Source: Candidatus Cloacimonetes bacterium 4572_55 (lineage in GTDB: Bacteria > 4572-55). From it: a stretch of DNA of 64,000 nt. Made by a program: the position numbers and the translations under genes. The DNA is taken from positions 30,255 through 94,254 of the forward strand of contig NBMB01000005.1 in NCBI GenBank assembly GCA_002084765.1, given 5' to 3'. Below, piece by piece: positions 1 through 7,982 of the stretch. The notes under the pieces are model-generated. The model was not told where the DNA came from. It was given only the letters and a program-made list of their open reading frames with translations, and did no database searches. The first letter of the stretch is position 1. Every line of letters starts with the position of its first letter.

Positions 1-342
1 ACCAGCGCGGCTCTGGATCAATTAAACAAAGCTGGACTTCCTTTTATCTCGATCTTAACCCATCCAACAATGGGCGGTGTGATGGCGAGCTTTTCGTCGT
101 TAGGAGATATTATCATTGCCGAACCGGGCGCGCTGCTCGGTTTTGCCGGACCTCGGGTGATTCAGGAGACCATTGGGGAGGATTTGCCCGATGGATTCCA
201 ACGCTCCGAGTTTCAATTGAATCATGGCATGGCGGATATGGTGATCCCCCGCAAGGAGCTGAGACCAACCGTGACATTGATCCTGCAAGGACTGCTTAAT
301 CGTTATGGGGAAGTGCCCGAAACCACAGAAAAATCGGAATAA
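1..342 (+). CDS. accD: Acetyl-CoA carboxylase carboxyltransferase subunit beta, 3' end (partial)
   Basis: This is the C-terminal part of the carboxyltransferase beta subunit, which with AccA moves the carboxyl group from carboxybiotin to acetyl-CoA to make malonyl-CoA, the first step of fatty acid synthesis in the cytosol. The reading frame is open from base 1, so the start lies outside the window. The visible part carries the family's conserved crotonase-fold stretch: [20 protein letters not shown], then [16 protein letters not shown], then the C-terminal [12 protein letters not shown]. The N-terminal zinc ribbon would lie upstream and is not seen. A hairpin directly downstream looks like its terminator. 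The identification is secure. Confidence 0.95.
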   Translation, partial: TSAALDQLNKAGLPFISILTHPTMGGVMASFSSLGDIIIAEPGALLGFAGPRVIQETIGEDLPDGFQRSEFQLNHGMADMVIPRKELRPTVTLILQGLLNRYGEVPETTEKSE

Positions 343-356
343 TTCCGATATGCACA

Positions 357-385
357 GCCATTCAGGAGAAAGCCTCCTGAATGGC
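357..385 (+). terminator. Probable rho-independent terminator of accD
   Basis: An 11-bp perfect inverted repeat, GCCATTCAGGA with TCCTGAATGGC, encloses a 7-base loop starting 15 bases after the accD stop codon. A T-rich but interrupted tract (GGTTTCGTTT) follows. The stem is strong and the U-tract weak. Confidence 0.6.
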
Positions 386-421
386 GCGGTTTCGTTTATA
401 AACCAGAAAGTTATCTCAACT

Positions 422-509
422 CTATCCTGGATTATTTATAACCACTTAAACCTTTGTGAAACTCAGTGTTCCTAGCGTCTTAGTGGTTTTGTTGAATTAT
501 TCAGGCTAT
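422..509. mobile_element. MITE-like short element, copy 1, with 4-bp target duplication
   Basis: An 80-bp stretch (426-505) begins CCTGGATTATTTATAACCAC and ends in its imperfect inverse, GTGGTTTTGTTGAATTATTCAGG. It is flanked by the direct repeat CTAT (422-425 and 506-509), the pattern expected of a transposed non-autonomous element. It contains the CTTAGTGGTT motif that recurs near 9510. A second element with the same ends lies at 56071-56215. It sits in the promoter region of the PorV-like gene. No coding capacity is seen. Confidence 0.6.
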
Positions 510-526
510 ATCCGAAGGAAAGTGTT

Positions 527-1498
527 ATGAAAGCTATAGCCGCATTTTTATTTCTCACAATAGTCCTTTTTTTTGTCGAGGCAAACGCCCAGATTTTACC
601 TCGACTTGGGGAAAATAAAGTCGCGACCACGTCGGGACAATTTCTCAAAATCGGCGTTGGAGCAAGAGCCGCCGCGCTGGGCGAATCATTTGTCGCTTTG
701 GCAGACGATCCCTCGACGCTCTATTGGAATCCTTCGGGGATCGCCCGCTTACCGAGCCAGTCCGCTTATTTTTCCCATACCGATTGGGCTGTCGATTTTG
801 ACTATGACTTCGGGGGGTATATTCATAAATTCGAGAGGGTTGGCACTTTCGGGATCAGTTTCGGCGCGTTGCACACAGACGACATGCCCGTGACCGACGA
901 ATATCATCCCCAAGGAACAGGAGAATATTTCAATTATCTGGATTATTTTGTTGGATTAACCTACGCCAGCACGCTGACGGATCGATTTTCTATGGGGGCA
1001 ACGATCAAATATGCGCGGGAAGAGCTCGACGATCTCATCATGCAAAGTTGGCTTGTGGACATAGGCACGCACTATCACACTGGATTTCGGACAATCCGAT
1101 TTGCCGTCAGTATCGTCAATTTCGGACCCAATATGCAACCGGATGGCAAGAGATCGGACGGAGATTCATACGAAGATTTTTCTCCGCCCACAATCTTTCG
1201 GTTCGGCGTCGCAATGGATCCGTTTGATCGGGGAATGCACCGGATAACGACCTCTATACAAGTGAACCACCCTGTGGACAATGCAGAAAATATCAATTTC
1301 GGGGTCGAGTATTGGTGGCGGGAAATGTTCGCTCTCAGAACGGGTTGGAGAACAGGCGTTGACGAAGGCGGGCTTTCGGCTGGGATGGGATTCAAATTAT
1401 CCCTTGGTATGGTGAGTCCTCTTGCCTTTGATTACGGCTATTCCGACTTTGACCGACTTGGCGCGATTCATCGTTTTTCTCTTGGATTGAGCCTATAA
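527..1498 (+). CDS. PorV/PorQ family outer-membrane beta-barrel protein
   Basis: A 323-residue exported protein starting with a clear signal peptide (MKAIAAFLFLTIVLFFVEANA, cleaved near residue 21). The mature N-terminus holds GARAAALGESFVALADDPSTLYWNPSG, split here only for description as GARAAALGESFVA and DDPSTLYWNPSG, which is the hallmark of the PorV/PorQ (UPF0164/FadL-like) barrels of the FCB group. The rest alternates aromatic and polar residues as in transmembrane beta strands. PorV acts as a shuttle for type IX secretion cargo, and PorQ-like paralogues are common; which one this is cannot be told. AAGGAA at 514-519 is a good ribosome binding site for the ATG at 527. The sensor gene starts 36 bases after its stop, so the two may be co-transcribed. 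The T9SS-tagged protein at 58666-61494 is a possible client. Confidence 0.85.
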   Translation: MKAIAAFLFLTIVLFFVEANAQILPRLGENKVATTSGQFLKIGVGARAAALGESFVALADDPSTLYWNPSGIARLPSQSAYFSHTDWAVDFDYDFGGYIHKFERVGTFGISFGALHTDDMPVTDEYHPQGTGEYFNYLDYFVGLTYASTLTDRFSMGATIKYAREELDDLIMQSWLVDIGTHYHTGFRTIRFAVSIVNFGPNMQPDGKRSDGDSYEDFSPPTIFRFGVAMDPFDRGMHRITTSIQVNHPVDNAENINFGVEYWWREMFALRTGWRTGVDEGGLSAGMGFKLSLGMVSPLAFDYGYSDFDRLGAIHRFSLGLSL

Positions 1499-1534
1499 TT
1501 TGGCAAACTTACCAAGTTCCGGCGGCAGCTTCTT

Positions 1535-2023
1535 GTGAAGACTTTTGTTTTTCTCATCTCTATTTTGATCTGCCCTTCCCTCCTGTTTGCGCAGGAATAT
1601 CGGATATATTTTGATCAAGTCTCTTTGCAACAAGGGCTTTCCAGCGATCTGGCGTTAGATATTGCTCAAGATAAAAAAGGCTTTATGTGGTTTGCTACAT
1701 ACGACGGTCTGAATAAGTACGACGGATATCGGGTCGCCACATACAAGCATCGTCAAGAGGACTCAACGTCGATTGCGGCAAATTACCTGCGTGTGATCAA
1801 AATCGACCGTTCTGGTATCATTTGGATCGGCATGTATGGCAGCGGGCTTGACCGGTTCGATCCCGAGACTGAGACGTTTACCCATTATACCTATGATTCG
1901 GAAAATGAAAATAGCTTAGGTCACGATTACAACATTATCTGGAAAGCATCAGCAACGATGCAATCCTGGCGATCCACGAGGACCAAGGCGGTCGATTATG
2001 GATCGGCACGGATACTGGCTTAG
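1535..2023 (+). CDS. Propeller sensor / SpoIIE phosphatase, N-terminal fragment (frameshifted)
   Basis: This frame encodes the start of the sensor protein whose main part follows at 2065. It starts at GTG 1535 with a signal peptide (MKTFVFLISILICPSLLFAQ) and then carries the first two-component-regulator propeller repeats: QGLSSDLALDIAQDKKGFMW, DGLNKYDGY, and RSGIIWIGMYGSGLDRFD. After LGHDYNII at about 1945 the frame turns into unrelated sequence (the tail ending SWRSTRTKAVDYGSARILA) and stops at 2023. Meanwhile the frame of the downstream gene already reads DAILAIHEDQGG and LWIGTDTGLDLFD from about 1951. The gene is therefore one unit broken by a shift between about 1915 and 1960. It could be a real lesion or a sequencing error. 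Confidence 0.8.
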   Translation: MKTFVFLISILICPSLLFAQEYRIYFDQVSLQQGLSSDLALDIAQDKKGFMWFATYDGLNKYDGYRVATYKHRQEDSTSIAANYLRVIKIDRSGIIWIGMYGSGLDRFDPETETFTHYTYDSENENSLGHDYNIIWKASATMQSWRSTRTKAVDYGSARILA

Positions 2024-2064
2024 ACCTGTTCGACGCACGCACAGAGAGTTTCATCCACTATGCT

Positions 2065-4494
2065 ATGATCGATGAAAACATACGCGTTCTTTACTCAGTC
2101 GAGCCCGGTCTGTTGTGGGCTGGAACACTGGGCGGAGGGCTGATCCGTATCGAGATCGAAGAGCAAGGTCACGGCTCTCCTCCAAAGTTGATCCCTGTCT
2201 CGTATCAACATGATCCTGAGAAACCCCAAACCTTATGTCATAACGACGTTGTAGACATATTTGAGGATCGCTCAGGCGTTCTTTGGATCGCCACATTCGG
2301 CGGAGGATTGAGCAAATTTTCCCTGAAGTCGGAACGGTTTCGACATTATCGACGGGTAGGATACAGCGGGAATCAGTCAGCGATCCGGTCGGTCTATGAA
2401 GATCGATCGGGAACATTGTGGATCGGCGTTGACGGGGGAGGACTGCTTGCGTATGATCGTTCGGGCGGTTCAATAAACAGTTTTCAGCATGATCCGAATA
2501 ACGCGACCAGCCTCAGTCACGACGTTGTTTCCGCGATTGCCGAGGATGAATCCGGCAATTTGTGGGTCGGGACTCGCGGCGGCGGATTAAACCGATTCGA
2601 TCTAACGCAAAATAGATTTTTTCATTATCAACACGACGAACAGGACTCCGCCAGCTTGAGCAGCGATTTGGTGCATGCGGTTGTTGCTGACGATCAGGGC
2701 GCGCTTTGGATCGGGACTGACGGAGGCGGGCTGAATCGATTCGACCCGAAAACCGAACGATTCGAGAGTTTCAGGCATGACCCGGACGATCCCGCCAGCC
2801 TGGTTCATTCGTCGATTCAGTGCGTTTGCCGGACGCGAGACCGCATGTTGTGGATCGGCACATGGAAGGGGCTGAGTCGACTCGACCCAATCAATCGAAA
2901 ATTCGTCAACTATAGACATGATCCAGAAGCGCGCGCGTCGCTGCCTCACCCCACGATTTTGTCGATCTACGAAGATAGATCCGGTATGATCTGGTTGGCG
3001 AGTCACGGCGGAGGCGTCATCCGGTTTGATCCAAAAAAAGAGGAATTTCAGCAATTTACCGAGCATGACGGGTTGGCAAACAATGTCGTCTATGGCGTAT
3101 TAGGCGATGAATATGATAACATCTGGTTATGCACAAAAAACGGTCTCTCCAAACTCAACACAAAGAGTGAAACATTCCGAAACTATTACAAAAAAGATGG
3201 CTTGGTGAGCAATCTCTTTTATTGGGGCGCATACCATAAAGGGCGAGAAGGCGAACTCTTTGTGGGAGGAATGGAGGGGCTAAACAGCTTTTTTCCATTG
3301 CCCCAAAACACCAACAAGCCAACAGTCGCTGTGACAGGTTTCCGGATTTTTGACCAGGACGCCGCGTATAAGGGACAAAATATCGAACTCTCTTATAAAG
3401 AAAATTTCATTTCATTTGAGTTTGCTGTTCTGGATTATCAGGATCCCTCTCGGAATCAATTTTCTTGTAAACTGGAAGGATTAAACGAGGATTGGATATA
3501 TTGCGGAACTCGGAACTATATAAATTATACCAACTTAGATGGAGGCGACTATGTATTTCGAGTAAAGGGCGGAAATATCGACGGAAATTGGAACGATATG
3601 CACGCGGCGATCCATGTCCGGGTGATTCCGCCAGTCTGGAAGCGAAAATGGTTCTATGTTCTGGAGATAATTTTGGTGATAGCCGCGGCTATGGGCGTGA
3701 CGCTCTATATCCGGCGGCGAATTCGCTATGAAATGGATTTTCAGCGCAAAACAAACGAGCTTAACTACGCCCGAGAACTCCAGATCGCCATGTTGCCTCG
3801 ATCCGACGTTAATTTGCCGAAAATGGAGATTATGGGCAAAATGATCACCGCTTCGGAAGTGGGCGGCGACTATTACGACTTTATCCCTCTGGATGATCAT
3901 CGATATTGCGTGGCGCTCGGCGACGCCACGGGTCATGGAGTCGCGGCTGGATTGGTGGTCGGTATGATCAAGATGGCACTGAACACCTCGGTGCAGAAAG
4001 TGGGATCATCCTCAACGATCGAAGAGCTGGTGTTGTCCCTGAATTCCGCGCTATTGGAGTCCATATCGCAAAATTATATGGGGATGAGTTTTAGCATCGC
4101 TATTATCGATCAGAAAAATTTACATGTTCAGATCAGCTCAACAGGAATGCCGTATCCTTATTATTATCAAGCTGATACGAAAAAAATGATACCAATCGAG
4201 CTGAATGGTCCGCCGTTGGGAATTTTGGAAGATATCACAGTCCAAACGCACAACTTTCACGCGGAACTCGGCGATATGTTGGTTTTATTGAGCGACGGAT
4301 TTGTGGAGCGATTTGACGAAAAAGGAGAAATGTGGGGATTCGACGCGCTGGAGGAGTCATTGGAAGCGATTTTCTGGGAGGAAAAAACCGCCGGACGCGT
4401 CATGGATAGTTTGATTCAAGCGTGCGATAAATTTGCGAATCGACAGGAAAACGACGACGATATGACCGTGGTCGCGATTCGCTTTCGAGAATAA
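2065..4494 (+). CDS. Two-component regulator propeller sensor with SpoIIE/PP2C phosphatase (main part of split gene)
   Basis: This is the main part of a membrane sensor whose signal peptide and first repeats lie in another frame at 1535. The ATG at 2065 falls in the middle of a propeller repeat, so it is not the natural start; coding evidence in this frame extends up to about 1918. Domains: Reg_prop repeats over residues 1-410 (recurring LWIG..GGGLNRFD, e.g. GALWIGTDGGGLNRFD), a Y_Y_Y domain around 430-520, one membrane helix near 535-555 (WFYVLEIILVIAAAMGVTLY), a short coiled linker, and a SpoIIE-type PP2C phosphatase from about 570 to the end. The phosphatase keeps its metal ligands: EVGGDYYDF, GDATGHG, LSDGFVE, and the C-terminal DDDMTVVAI. 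Such proteins bind an extracellular ligand with the propeller and dephosphorylate an anti-sigma antagonist inside the cell. The ligand is unknown. Confidence 0.85.
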   Translation: MIDENIRVLYSVEPGLLWAGTLGGGLIRIEIEEQGHGSPPKLIPVSYQHDPEKPQTLCHNDVVDIFEDRSGVLWIATFGGGLSKFSLKSERFRHYRRVGYSGNQSAIRSVYEDRSGTLWIGVDGGGLLAYDRSGGSINSFQHDPNNATSLSHDVVSAIAEDESGNLWVGTRGGGLNRFDLTQNRFFHYQHDEQDSASLSSDLVHAVVADDQGALWIGTDGGGLNRFDPKTERFESFRHDPDDPASLVHSSIQCVCRTRDRMLWIGTWKGLSRLDPINRKFVNYRHDPEARASLPHPTILSIYEDRSGMIWLASHGGGVIRFDPKKEEFQQFTEHDGLANNVVYGVLGDEYDNIWLCTKNGLSKLNTKSETFRNYYKKDGLVSNLFYWGAYHKGREGELFVGGMEGLNSFFPLPQNTNKPTVAVTGFRIFDQDAAYKGQNIELSYKENFISFEFAVLDYQDPSRNQFSCKLEGLNEDWIYCGTRNYINYTNLDGGDYVFRVKGGNIDGNWNDMHAAIHVRVIPPVWKRKWFYVLEIILVIAAAMGVTLYIRRRIRYEMDFQRKTNELNYARELQIAMLPRSDVNLPKMEIMGKMITASEVGGDYYDFIPLDDHRYCVALGDATGHGVAAGLVVGMIKMALNTSVQKVGSSSTIEELVLSLNSALLESISQNYMGMSFSIAIIDQKNLHVQISSTGMPYPYYYQADTKKMIPIELNGPPLGILEDITVQTHNFHAELGDMLVLLSDGFVERFDEKGEMWGFDALEESLEAIFWEEKTAGRVMDSLIQACDKFANRQENDDDMTVVAIRFRE

Positions 4495-4525
4495 CTGAGT
4501 ACTTACAAAATAAGGAGACGAATTG

Positions 4526-5176
4526 ATGAAAGGGTTGAAAAAATTATTTCTGACAACGCTGGTTGGAGGCGTTGGAGTAATCTTGCCGGTTGCGATTTTA
4601 GTTTTTAGTTTTGTATGGCTTTTTGATCTCATTCAGGGTATCATATCGCCGGTCACTTCTGTGATCATATCCACCTCTGAGTTGCCTCAAATCGTTGCGG
4701 ATACCGTGGTGATCCTCACGATTATCTTAGTCTGTTTTTTTATTGGGTTAGCCGTCCGCACCAGCGTGGGCAGATTTCTACATAAAACCGTTGAGAAAAT
4801 GTTGCATAAAATACCGGGATACAAACTTGTCAAGGAAATTGTGCTGCAATTTATGGGAGAAAACGAGTCTCCCTTCTCATCGGTCGCGCTGGTCAAGGTT
4901 TTTGGAAACAATACGATGATGACCGCGTTTGTCACAGACAAACAATCCGATGGAATCTTGACCGTTTTTGTACCGACCGGACCGAATCCGACATCTGGAA
5001 ATATATATCATCTGCCTTCAGACCAGGTCATTCGGGTGGATGCGAGCGTAGAGGATGCGATGCGATCCATCATTAGTTGTGGGATGGGTTCGGCAAAGCT
5101 ATTTAATAGTATTCAAAAATCACCAAAAAAACTGATTATAGAAGAAAATAAAGATAAAGAGGAATTTTATCCATGA
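4526..5176 (+). CDS. DUF502 family membrane protein
   Basis: A roughly 216-residue integral membrane protein of the DUF502 family. The N-terminal half has two long hydrophobic segments (about residues 10-35 and 55-80). The family's conserved stretch IPGYKLVKEIVLQF follows, then a soluble part with VFVPTGPNPTSGNIYHLP and a late MRSIISCGMG. The function is not known, although plant homologues (COV1) affect vascular patterning through membrane trafficking. AAGGAG at 4512-4517 lies eight bases before the ATG at 4526, which is preferred over the in-frame TTG at 4523. Its stop overlaps the start of the next gene (ATGA at 5173-5176), so the two are translationally coupled. Confidence 0.85.
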   Translation: MKGLKKLFLTTLVGGVGVILPVAILVFSFVWLFDLIQGIISPVTSVIISTSELPQIVADTVVILTIILVCFFIGLAVRTSVGRFLHKTVEKMLHKIPGYKLVKEIVLQFMGENESPFSSVALVKVFGNNTMMTAFVTDKQSDGILTVFVPTGPNPTSGNIYHLPSDQVIRVDASVEDAMRSIISCGMGSAKLFNSIQKSPKKLIIEENKDKEEFYP

Positions 5177-7680
5177 AGGGTAAAATAATTTGTAAAAGCG
5201 CGACTGGATCGGATATCGATTTTATCCGTCGATTTAAGGAATTGATCCTATCGACCAACCATTCTGACCCGCGAGTCAGAAAGACCCGGAAAGTTCTGCT
5301 GATTACCGCGGCGTGGCGCACATCGGAATTTCATGAACAGCATCTCAAAAAGACATTTAATGAGATCGGAATTCCGTCTATTTATCAATCCGGATTCGAC
5401 GTGAATATCCAAAATTTGTCGATCTATCATCTATTCAAAGAGTTTCAAGAGAAATGTCCGGATTTGTATCGCATCTATCATAAGAAGCAGGAAACGATCA
5501 AGAAGATCAAGCAGTTCTATAAGGCAAAAAACGCGGAACTGCTGAGCGCATACTGGAAACAAGTCGAACTGATGCATCGATTTTATCCAGATATGGAGTT
5601 ATCAGAAATTCTCTCCTATAAGGATGATGAGGAAAATGTCTCCCTGCACAAGATGAAATCAAGCGAAGTGGAAAAGCTCTATTTCTGCCGTCAAATCCGG
5701 AATACATTGGATAATATTATCCTTCACGATGAGCAAATGGTCAACGTTATCTCGGATATCGAGCGTCATTTTTTTCACTATTCGCAGGTCAAAAAAAATA
5801 AGGTATACTGTGATATTCGAAGCGCGCTGAAACGTTGGATATTATCTGCAAATTCCATATTTATTCTGAACGGGCATATCGCTATTTTATTGAATCGATT
5901 GCGTTTTTTCGGTCTTCGGGAGACCATGATCGAGGCGTTGCACCGGGGGACAAACTTTTTCACTATCGGCACAGGCGCGGAGATATTGTGCCGAAGAGCA
6001 CTTTTGCTCAACAAATCGGACGAGAGTTTGCCGAACGGCGATTACTTTGAATTTTTTGACAACGGCTTTGGTCTGCTTAATACAGTCCAAATTTTGCCGC
6101 AAGACGTATCTCAGATCGCTATTGATAATAAGGAACTGCGCACACATATCGCGAACAGGTTCAACAGCCATACATGCGTTTGTATGGACAGATCCTCCTA
6201 TCTGTTTGTCGAAAATCAGGTTGACGATGAGCAGGACAGGCACGAACAGCGCTATATTGCCGTCGGTGAGAGCGACTATCTCTACATCTTCACAAAAGAT
6301 GGGCGGTTGGATAAAAAGAGAGCGGGCGAGCCGATATTTCCGGACGATGAGATTAAAGGGTTTACTCGATTGATCGCCCGTGATACCTCGCCCCAGCTAT
6401 GCGATCTACTCAAACGGGTTCACCACTTGGATAAAATCGGAAGCCAAACCGATATCCATCGTATTGCTCAGGAATTTATTCAAGAGAAGAACTCCCCCCT
6501 TAAGGATGATCTCACCTCAACTTTTTTCTATTATACATCTGAGCGCTCAGTCCAATCGGTTTATTTAGCAAGCTCATTGGGATATGGCGGCGGAAATAAT
6601 ATTTTTTATCAATATAAAAATACCGGTATATTTTATCTCCCGATGGAGTTCTCGCCAGTCTCCAGATTGGAATATAAATTTGTTCTGAACTATAAAAATG
6701 GCTCGCATCGAGAAATTTTGGATCCTTACAATTCTCATCGCGCAAGCTCTCCGTTCGGCGTCAATTCCGTGATGACCACATTGGATTATCAACCTTCGCT
6801 CGCGACCTTTTCCCCGGATAAAAATTCCCCAAATAAAAAAATCGCCGGACATCTGCAAGAGATTGTTTTTAAGAGCAAGATTATGGGCGACCGCCGCCGG
6901 TTCAAGATTCATATCCCTGCGGGTTTTTCGGAATCAGGGTCCAAGTGTGGGAGGGGCTGGGAGAAGGGATTGCCTCTGGTTATTTTCCATGATGGATATG
7001 ACTACCTGACCTATTCCTATCTGCAGAACATCTTAGATAATATGTTCCATCAGCAGGTAGTATCTCCGTTTTTTTCCGTGTTGTCGCATCCAAAAAATCG
7101 GATAGAGGAGTATGGCAGCAGCCCGAAATATGCCAAATTTTTGACCCATGAACTGATTCCCGAGGTGGAGAAGCGATACCCAATTTTACCTGGATCGGAA
7201 AACAGATGCTCGGTCGGCGCGAGTCTGGGAGGACTGCTTTCGATCTATCTGATCGATACATACCCGGATGTGTTTGGCAAGGCGATCAGTCAATCCGGCT
7301 CTTTTTTTATGCATAAGGACGGATTCAAGAGTTTGGCGGAGAAACATCCGAGAATATCAAAGTTTGTGGCGAACTTTACTCGGTTTCCCCGTAAAAGTGC
7401 CCCGAAAATTGTCTTGACTTGTGGACGATTTGAGAGTTTAATCTATATGAACCGAATTATGGTCGAGGCACTGGATCGCTTGAACTATGATTGCTATTAC
7501 TATGAGTATAACGACGGTCATACCTGGGCGGGTTGGGGAGACACCCTGCCCGCGTCGCTGGTGCATCTGTTCGGCAAACCATCCGAGACGATTTCGGAGG
7601 ACGGACTGATCGTTCCCGCGGGCCTTATCGGATTTAGCGGGGAAAATGAGTCCGCAGAGTCCGCAGATTACGCGGATTAA
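5173..7680 (+). CDS. Two-part hydrolase: peptidase S51/GATase-like region fused to Fes-type esterase
   Basis: An 835-residue protein with no signal peptide. Residues about 38-340 look like a class I glutamine amidotransferase / peptidase S51 (cyanophycinase-like) fold with a helical insertion at 95-220: VLLITAAWRTSEFHEQHLK, then SIFILNGHIAILLNRL, then FFTIGTGAEIL. The last is where S51 enzymes have GTSAGA, so the nucleophile Ser is missing here. A linker near 450-560 resembles an early-set/CBM48 sheet (FSPVSRLEYKFVLNYKNGSH). Residues about 570-815 are an alpha/beta-hydrolase of the enterochelin-esterase type: nucleophile Ser684 in VGASLGG, His783 in NDGHTWAGW. The start overlaps the DUF502 stop; an ATP-grasp ligase follows. 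The last residues (ESAESADYAD) and the stop codon are encoded by a copy of the intergenic repeat, so the original C-terminus was probably altered. The esterase call is firm; the S51-like call is tentative. Confidence 0.7.
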   Translation: MKGKIICKSATGSDIDFIRRFKELILSTNHSDPRVRKTRKVLLITAAWRTSEFHEQHLKKTFNEIGIPSIYQSGFDVNIQNLSIYHLFKEFQEKCPDLYRIYHKKQETIKKIKQFYKAKNAELLSAYWKQVELMHRFYPDMELSEILSYKDDEENVSLHKMKSSEVEKLYFCRQIRNTLDNIILHDEQMVNVISDIERHFFHYSQVKKNKVYCDIRSALKRWILSANSIFILNGHIAILLNRLRFFGLRETMIEALHRGTNFFTIGTGAEILCRRALLLNKSDESLPNGDYFEFFDNGFGLLNTVQILPQDVSQIAIDNKELRTHIANRFNSHTCVCMDRSSYLFVENQVDDEQDRHEQRYIAVGESDYLYIFTKDGRLDKKRAGEPIFPDDEIKGFTRLIARDTSPQLCDLLKRVHHLDKIGSQTDIHRIAQEFIQEKNSPLKDDLTSTFFYYTSERSVQSVYLASSLGYGGGNNIFYQYKNTGIFYLPMEFSPVSRLEYKFVLNYKNGSHREILDPYNSHRASSPFGVNSVMTTLDYQPSLATFSPDKNSPNKKIAGHLQEIVFKSKIMGDRRRFKIHIPAGFSESGSKCGRGWEKGLPLVIFHDGYDYLTYSYLQNILDNMFHQQVVSPFFSVLSHPKNRIEEYGSSPKYAKFLTHELIPEVEKRYPILPGSENRCSVGASLGGLLSIYLIDTYPDVFGKAISQSGSFFMHKDGFKSLAEKHPRISKFVANFTRFPRKSAPKIVLTCGRFESLIYMNRIMVEALDRLNYDCYYYEYNDGHTWAGWGDTLPASLVHLFGKPSETISEDGLIVPAGLIGFSGENESAESADYAD

Positions 7681-7826
7681 CGCTGATTTTGAGATGAATG
7701 AGTCCGCAGAGTCCGCAGATTAACGCTGATTTTGAGATGAATGAGTCCGCAGAGTCCACGGATTAACGCTGATTTTGAGATGAGTGAGTCCGCAGAGTCC
7801 GCAGATTAACGCTGATTTTGAGATGA
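7646..7826. repeat. 43-bp tandem repeat, about four copies
   Basis: GAGTCCGCAGAGTCCGCAGATTAACGCTGATTTTGAGATGAAT recurs with starts at 7648, 7700, 7743 and 7786. The first copy is 9 bases longer (extra TACGCGGAT). The first copy overlaps the coding end of the hydrolase fusion and supplies its stop codon. The motif belongs to the same GCAGATTACGC family found at 7850, 34002, 46109, 54855 and 56089. There are no unique spacers, so this is not a CRISPR array. Confidence 0.85.
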
Positions 7827-7849
7827 TCCGCCTCATGGCATTGGACCGG

Positions 7850-7917
7850 AATCTGCGGCAATCCGCGTAATCTGCGGCAATCCGCGTAATCTGCGGCAAT
7901 CCGCGTAATCTGCGGAC
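7850..7917. repeat. 19-bp tandem repeat (AATCTGCGGCAATCCGCGT), about 3.5 copies
   Basis: Exact tandem copies of the 19-mer AATCTGCGGCAATCCGCGT start at 7850, 7869, 7888 and 7907. It is close to the reverse complement of the repeats just upstream, so the 7646-7917 block can fold as a large imperfect inverted repeat between the hydrolase fusion and the ATP-grasp gene. Confidence 0.85.
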
Positions 7918-7982
7918 AAATGAGACTTTAATTTTTAATCTTCAAAAAATCCGAGAAATTTGCGGATAGAGGAGTCATTTTT

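Noticed and set aside
7646..7917. CRISPR array
   Set aside because: The repeats are directly adjacent with no unique spacers, and no cas gene is near.
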